A DNA stretch of 64,000 nucleotides, from the NCBI RefSeq assembly GCF_019654975.1, contig NZ_BPEW01000009.1:1-64000 (forward strand). Reading direction: 5' to 3'. Shown piece after piece: positions 63,637-64,000 of the stretch (position 1 is its first letter; each line of letters opens with the position of its first letter). The position numbers and the translations under genes are program-made. The notes under the pieces are model-generated. The model did no database searches. It was not told where the DNA came from and was given only the letters and a program-made list of their open reading frames with translations. The DNA is from Shewanella sp. c952 (GTDB lineage: Bacteria; Pseudomonadota; Gammaproteobacteria; Enterobacterales; Shewanellaceae).

Positions 63637-64000
63637 CTAAGGCGTCAGGTAAGCTTTTAACCCCTTTCCGGGAATAGAGCTTTCACAAGCCACGGCATGG
63701 CTAGACCAGATTGAAGCCTCCTGCATTGACTCAATGATAGTCAACTTGTTAACTAAGCCATTGATAAGCCCGGCAGCATAAGCATCTCCAGCACCTGTTG
63801 TATCAACAACACGGCTTGGCAGCGCCGCAACGAGCTGCTGCTGTTTTTCGCTATATAATGTTGCACCATTTTCGCCATCAGTGACGATAAAGTACTGTAA
63901 ACTGTCCCCGGCAATTGATCGCGCAAACTGCCACGGTGGCTGCTCACAACGCCCCTGCATGTCACTGAGTGACGCCAATAGAATATGGCATGGTCTAGCT
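63637..64000 (-). CDS. PfkB-family kinase, 5' part beyond window
   Basis: The last ~120 codons of a ribokinase/adenosine-kinase-type protein; the frame is open at the right edge. It has the family's second signature with the catalytic Asp: VVDTTGAGDAYAAGLINGL, preceded by an ATP-contact segment FIVTDGENGATLYSEKQQ. The substrate (adenosine, inosine or a sugar) cannot be told from this part alone. Confidence 0.8.
   Translation of the reverse strand, partial: ARPCHILLASLSDMQGRCEQPPWQFARSIAGDSLQYFIVTDGENGATLYSEKQQQLVAALPSRVVDTTGAGDAYAAGLINGLVNKLTIIESMQEASIWSSHAVACESSIPGKGLKAYLTP

Overview
The window reads as about 64 kb of chromosome from a marine gammaproteobacterium, most probably Shewanella or a close relative. 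The evidence is gene content: close relatives of E. coli MdtL/YidZ, YhhQ, PrlC, Gor, MutM and CoaD, Fur-controlled RyhB-type small RNAs, many c-di-GMP and chemotaxis proteins, and a heavy investment in molybdenum/tungsten cofactor genes typical of respiratory bacteria. No rRNA, tRNA, CRISPR array, prophage or intact insertion sequence was seen.

Left edge (1-2 kb): two integron-type gene cassettes on the minus strand with a recognisable attC site and no integrase in the expected place, then a gene-free stretch of hairpin-rich repeats. 2-11 kb: an AcrAB-type RND efflux pair, a Tag-like DNA glycosylase, a glutathione transferase, a thioesterase-like protein and oligopeptidase A. 11-18.4 kb: an outer-membrane barrel protein, glutathione reductase, small lipoproteins, a YeiH-type transporter, a Tat-exported DJ-1/PfpI protein, a 49-residue membrane protein and an HD-GYP phosphodiesterase.

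18.6-24.3 kb: a compact six-gene minus-strand operon encoding a TonB-dependent receptor, a fused double-ABC ATPase, EcfT, a putative S component, a stand-alone protein like the N-terminal kinase domain of archaeal TiaS, and a small CxxC protein. This looks like a complete envelope-spanning uptake and salvage system for an unknown micronutrient and is the best candidate here for an undescribed system. 24.7-28.4 kb: menF, a preQ1-I-type riboswitch in front of yhhQ, an acetyltransferase, and two tandem RyhB-like sRNAs, each with a Fur box, separated by a MITE-like element.

28.4-38 kb: a sigma-54-type two-component system faces a tungstate importer (tupABC) followed by mobA, a mobB-moeA fusion and a first moaA. 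A well-formed -24/-12 promoter precedes tupA, linking the two. 38-46 kb: a degenerate AT-rich stretch with an interrupted ORF, mdtL-yidZ, a DUF4823-like lipoprotein, a strongly structured non-coding segment, mutM, a TVP38 protein and a Wzi-like barrel. 46-50.4 kb: coaD, an rRNA/tRNA pseudouridine synthase and a ygiW-PepSY-qseBC-like operon.

50.5-56.1 kb: modABC followed upstream by moaEDCBA, all minus strand, with a Moco-type riboswitch before moaA. 56.1-64 kb: ETF-ubiquinone oxidoreductase, a chemotaxis receptor, a DUF4870 protein, a YiiM-like MOSC protein (itself tied to Moco biology), an acetyltransferase, a Cache-GGDEF cyclase and the 3' part of a PfkB kinase. Taken together, 28-56 kb holds import of both oxyanions and nearly every step of molybdopterin synthesis, insertion and guanylation.
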